Source: an uncultured Clostridia bacterium (GTDB lineage: Bacteria > Bacillota > Clostridia > Christensenellales > Borkfalkiaceae). Taken from it: a stretch of 64,000 nucleotides of DNA. The position numbers and the translations under genes are program-made. This document shows positions 61,976 through 64,000 of the stretch, one piece after another (position 1 is the stretch's first letter; each line of letters starts with the position of its first letter). The stretch is taken from assembly GCA_947589285.1 (NCBI GenBank), contig CANPZV010000001.1, positions 20,622-84,621 of the forward strand, read 5' to 3'. Below the pieces are notes generated by a model, which saw only the letters and a program-made list of their open reading frames with translations, was not told where the DNA came from and ran no database searches.

Positions 61976-62125
61976 ATGAAACCGTTGAAAGAGAAAATCA
62001 GTATAACGATCGATTCCGACTTGTTGGAGGAGTTGAAGCGGGCGGCCGATGAGGACGATCGTTCGCTATCTCAATTCATCAATCTGATATTGAGAAAGTA
62101 CATGAAGTCGGAACAAGAAAATTAA
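61976..62125 (+). CDS. Ribbon-helix-helix (Arc/CopG-like) protein, 49 aa
   Basis: MKPLKEKISITIDSDLLEELKRAADEDDRSLSQFINLILRKYMKSEQEN. A beta strand (KISITID), a helix (SDLLEELKRAADEDD), then RSLSQFINLILRKYM give the complete RHH fold. SD GAGGG before ATG 61976. It may be an antitoxin or a plasmid/element copy-control repressor; no toxin gene is adjacent. Probably the last gene of the island. Confidence 0.8.
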   Translation: MKPLKEKISITIDSDLLEELKRAADEDDRSLSQFINLILRKYMKSEQEN

Positions 62126-62137
62126 AATGAATGTGGA

Positions 62138-62160
62138 GACGGGATTATATCCCGTCGTTT
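62138..62160 (+). terminator. Weak terminator after the RHH gene
   Basis: GACGGGAT-tat-ATCCCGTC stem then GTTTCC. Confidence 0.55.
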
Positions 62161-62162
62161 CC

Positions 62163-62615
62163 TTATTTCCCAAGCCCCCCTGTGCAATAGCACAGGGGGG
62201 CTTGGGGATATTGGAGCGGAGAATGACGCAATCCCCCACCACCCGCTTTGCGGGAACCTCCCCCCCCAAGGGGTAGGCCTTGCCCCCTCCGTGGGAGGGG
62301 GGTAGGGGGGTGGGTCACCGCATTTTCAATCCGTCACCCTGCCCCGCGCGCATTCTATTTGATTCCAAGCGCGGCACGAGCCGTAGCGCGAAGTAGCATG
62401 TCGAAGGGTCACCGCAGCAAAAATAAGGTGATGGTTCGACTGCGCTCACCATGACGAAATCAAAACCCCTCTGTCACTCACTACGTTCGTGACATCTCCC
62501 CTATAAGGGGCGACGAGGGGACTTCGTTTAAGGGGATTCTTCGGGCTTCGCCCTCAGAATGAACGGAGGCCCCTCCCCCCGAACGGGGAAAGCCGACGTT
62601 TCTGAAAACCGTCTA
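62163..62615. repeat. Host repeats resume
   Basis: A perfect long hairpin (CAAGCCCCCCTGTGC arms, 62169-62203), then the G/C unit 'ggaggggggtaggggggtg' (62290-62312), 'cactcactacgttcgtgaca' and 'ttcgccctcagaatg' units. The abrupt return of host repeats marks the island's right limit. Confidence 0.75.
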
Positions 62616-62644
62616 TTGAAAACGGGGCACGGGTTCGATATAAT
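62616..62644 (+). promoter_or_regulatory. Promoter of the ThuA-like lipoprotein
   Basis: TTGAAA (62616-62621), 17 bp, TATAAT (62639-62644). Confidence 0.85.
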
Positions 62645-62662
62645 AGAGAAAAAGGAGAGATC

Positions 62663-63610
62663 ATGAACGCTTTTGCCAAACTTCCCGCGGCCCTTCTTTC
62701 CGCCGCCCTCCTCTGCTCTTTGACGGCGTGTAAGCCGCACGAACACGTCTGGAGCGATTGGCTCCTTCTCGACGAAGCCGAACACTACCGCATCTGCGTT
62801 GCCGACGGCTGTTCCTCCCCCCGCGCGAGGGAGACGGCTCCCCACAGCGGAACGCCCTGCCCCGATTGCGCCGCCTTCACCGCGGCCGCCTTCTACACGG
62901 CGGACAACAGCGATCAGGCGCACGACAGCTTTGTCGCCGAGGCGAATGAATGGTTCGAGGCGCAGGCCAAGGAGAACAACTTTCTCTATCTCCCCACGCA
63001 CGACTGGTCCAAACTCAACGACGCCTTCCTTGAAACGGTGGACGTCGTTCTCTTCCTCGACACCCGTCCCGAAGCACCGGAGCAGAGGGAGGCCTTCGAA
63101 AAATATATGGAGAACGGCGGGGCGTGGATGGGCTTCCACTTCTCTGCGTTTTCCCTCAACGGTTCGATGTACGGCCAAAATTGGGATTGGTACCATGAAA
63201 CTTTCTTGGGCGCGGGGCAGTACCTCGACAACACTTGGGCACCGACGGCGGAGACCATCCGCGTGGAGACGCACGGCAACGGCGCGACGGCGAACCTGCC
63301 CGATACTTTCCTCTCCCCTCCCTGCGAATGGTACAGTTGGGAACACGATCTGAGGGAGAATGCAGACATCACCGTCCTCGCCTCCCTCGATCCCTCCACA
63401 TTTCCAGTCGGCGACAACCCGGGGGAGATATGGTACGAGGGAGATTACCCCGTCATCTGGACGAACAACAACTATAAGATGCTCTATCTGAACGTCGGGC
63501 ACAACCTTGTCCAATACGGCACGACGTATAAGACGCTCTCCTACACCTTTGAGTGTAAAGAGATCGCGACCCTCGTCCTCGACGGACTGTTCTCCATGAC
63601 GGAAGCATAG
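62663..63610 (+). CDS. ThuA-like domain lipoprotein, 315 aa
   Basis: Signal peptide ending in the lipobox SLTAC (about residues 19-23). A short Cys-rich segment with four CxxC-type cysteines (CVADGCSS...CPDCAAF) is followed by a ThuA/glutamine-amidotransferase-like domain: VDVVLFLDTRPEAPEQREAFEKYMENGGAWMGFHFSAFS (about 130-170) and VIWTNNNYKMLYLNVGHNLVQYG near the end. ThuA domains are tied to sugar (trehalose, keto-sugar) metabolism; catalytic function is uncertain. SD AAAGGAGAG before ATG 62663. Anchored outside the cell. Confidence 0.82.
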   Translation: MNAFAKLPAALLSAALLCSLTACKPHEHVWSDWLLLDEAEHYRICVADGCSSPRARETAPHSGTPCPDCAAFTAAAFYTADNSDQAHDSFVAEANEWFEAQAKENNFLYLPTHDWSKLNDAFLETVDVVLFLDTRPEAPEQREAFEKYMENGGAWMGFHFSAFSLNGSMYGQNWDWYHETFLGAGQYLDNTWAPTAETIRVETHGNGATANLPDTFLSPPCEWYSWEHDLRENADITVLASLDPSTFPVGDNPGEIWYEGDYPVIWTNNNYKMLYLNVGHNLVQYGTTYKTLSYTFECKEIATLVLDGLFSMTEA

Positions 63611-64000
63611 TGAAAAATGAGCGCGGCGGGACCGTACGGTCCCGCCGCTATTATTATAGTTTTCCCTGCGAGATCCTTCGGTCGCTTCGCTCCCTCAGGA
63701 TGACGCAGGGGGTAGGCTCCCCCTTTTCTCAGAATGACGCGGGGACTTTGCTCATTCTGAGGCGAAGCCGAAGAATCCCCTCAAACGAAGTCCGTGGTAG
63801 CGGCGTCATGCTGAGAAGCAATGTTGTTCGAAGCCGAAAAGCTGACCCGAAGCATCTCGCCGCTATTTTGCTGAGGTCCCCCCCCGCGAGATTCTTCGGT
63901 TCAACGTCACGGACTTCGTTCAGTCCCCCTTTTCTCAGAATGACGCGGGGACTTTGCTCATTCTGAGGCGAAGCCGAAGAATCCCCTCAAACGAAGTCCG
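63611..64000. repeat. Repeat region at the window's right edge
   Basis: GAGCGCGGCGGGA hairpin (63618-63648), then two rounds of the 'cagaatgacgcggggacttt gctcattctgaggcgaag' composite, with 'tagcggcgtcatgctgagaa' between them. The same module lies at 35775 and 44400. No gene. Confidence 0.8.

Noticed and set aside
50702..62130. Search for a direct repeat of the tRNA-Arg 3' end as the right att site
   Set aside because: No second copy of the tRNA 3' segment was found by eye up to 62.2 kb; serine recombinase cores can be too short to see.

Overview
The window looks like a chromosomal segment of a GC-rich, spore-forming member of the Firmicutes (Clostridia-like). Three genes are specific to endospore formers: spoIIR and a sleB-ypeB pair. 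A Phe T-box leader precedes pheST, and the EF-G paralogue, the TGS/uridine-kinase fusion and most SD sequences (AGGAGG-like) fit the same group. Several promoters are close to the sigma-70 consensus with 16-18 bp spacers. The species cannot be named from the sequence alone.

The host backbone covers about 1-50.7 kb and 62.1-64 kb. In order it carries: the N-terminus of a P-type ATPase (cut by the window edge), a metallophosphoesterase, an EF-G paralogue, pheS-pheT under a T-box, maf plus an MreB-like actin, a Ppx/GppA phosphatase, a split TauE/SafE pair, a 1224-residue surface lipoprotein, a PnuC-like transporter, an RsmF-type rRNA methyltransferase, a BRCT exonuclease, serS, a CtpE-like P-type ATPase, a repeat-containing lipoprotein, a second metallophosphoesterase, mutY, fhs, an SDR enzyme, a ZIP transporter, two membrane proteins, a decayed hydrolase beside a TetR regulator, the nucleoside kinase, ypeB-sleB, a SLOG/Xre pair, tex, spoIIR, mnmA and a ThuA-like lipoprotein.

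Backbone spacers are full of dispersed repeats: REP-like hairpins, G/C-rich palindromes, 'gaagtgac'-type palindromes and a roughly 180-260 bp structured element. Repeats are nested in one another, and two appear to lie in frame inside genes (rsmF and mutY).

From the tRNA-Arg(CCG) gene at 50.70 kb to about 62.13 kb lies an accessory island with visibly lower GC and none of the host repeats. A large serine recombinase, whose 3' end runs antisense through the tRNA, and an Xre regulator are transcribed leftward. Divergently from them lies the most interesting locus. A promoter and a long multi-tiered RNA hairpin followed by an intrinsic terminator lead into four tightly packed genes: a GrpE-like protein, an Hsp70 homologue, a classical AAA+ ATPase, and a J-domain-like (HPD-less) coiled-coil protein with three membrane helices and an external repeat domain. 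Together they resemble a private DnaK/DnaJ/GrpE plus AAA+ machine, a mobile analogue of the ClpB-KJE disaggregase, with a membrane-tethered J-like partner. Its function is unknown; defence or conflict is a reasonable guess, not a demonstrated fact. The island then shows recombination scars: the J-like gene's 3' end is fused to foreign sequence, followed by a truncated second serine recombinase, a truncated WYL regulator, an intact Fic protein under an operator-like dyad, a zinc-ribbon protein, a GLUG fragment and a 49-residue ribbon-helix-helix protein.
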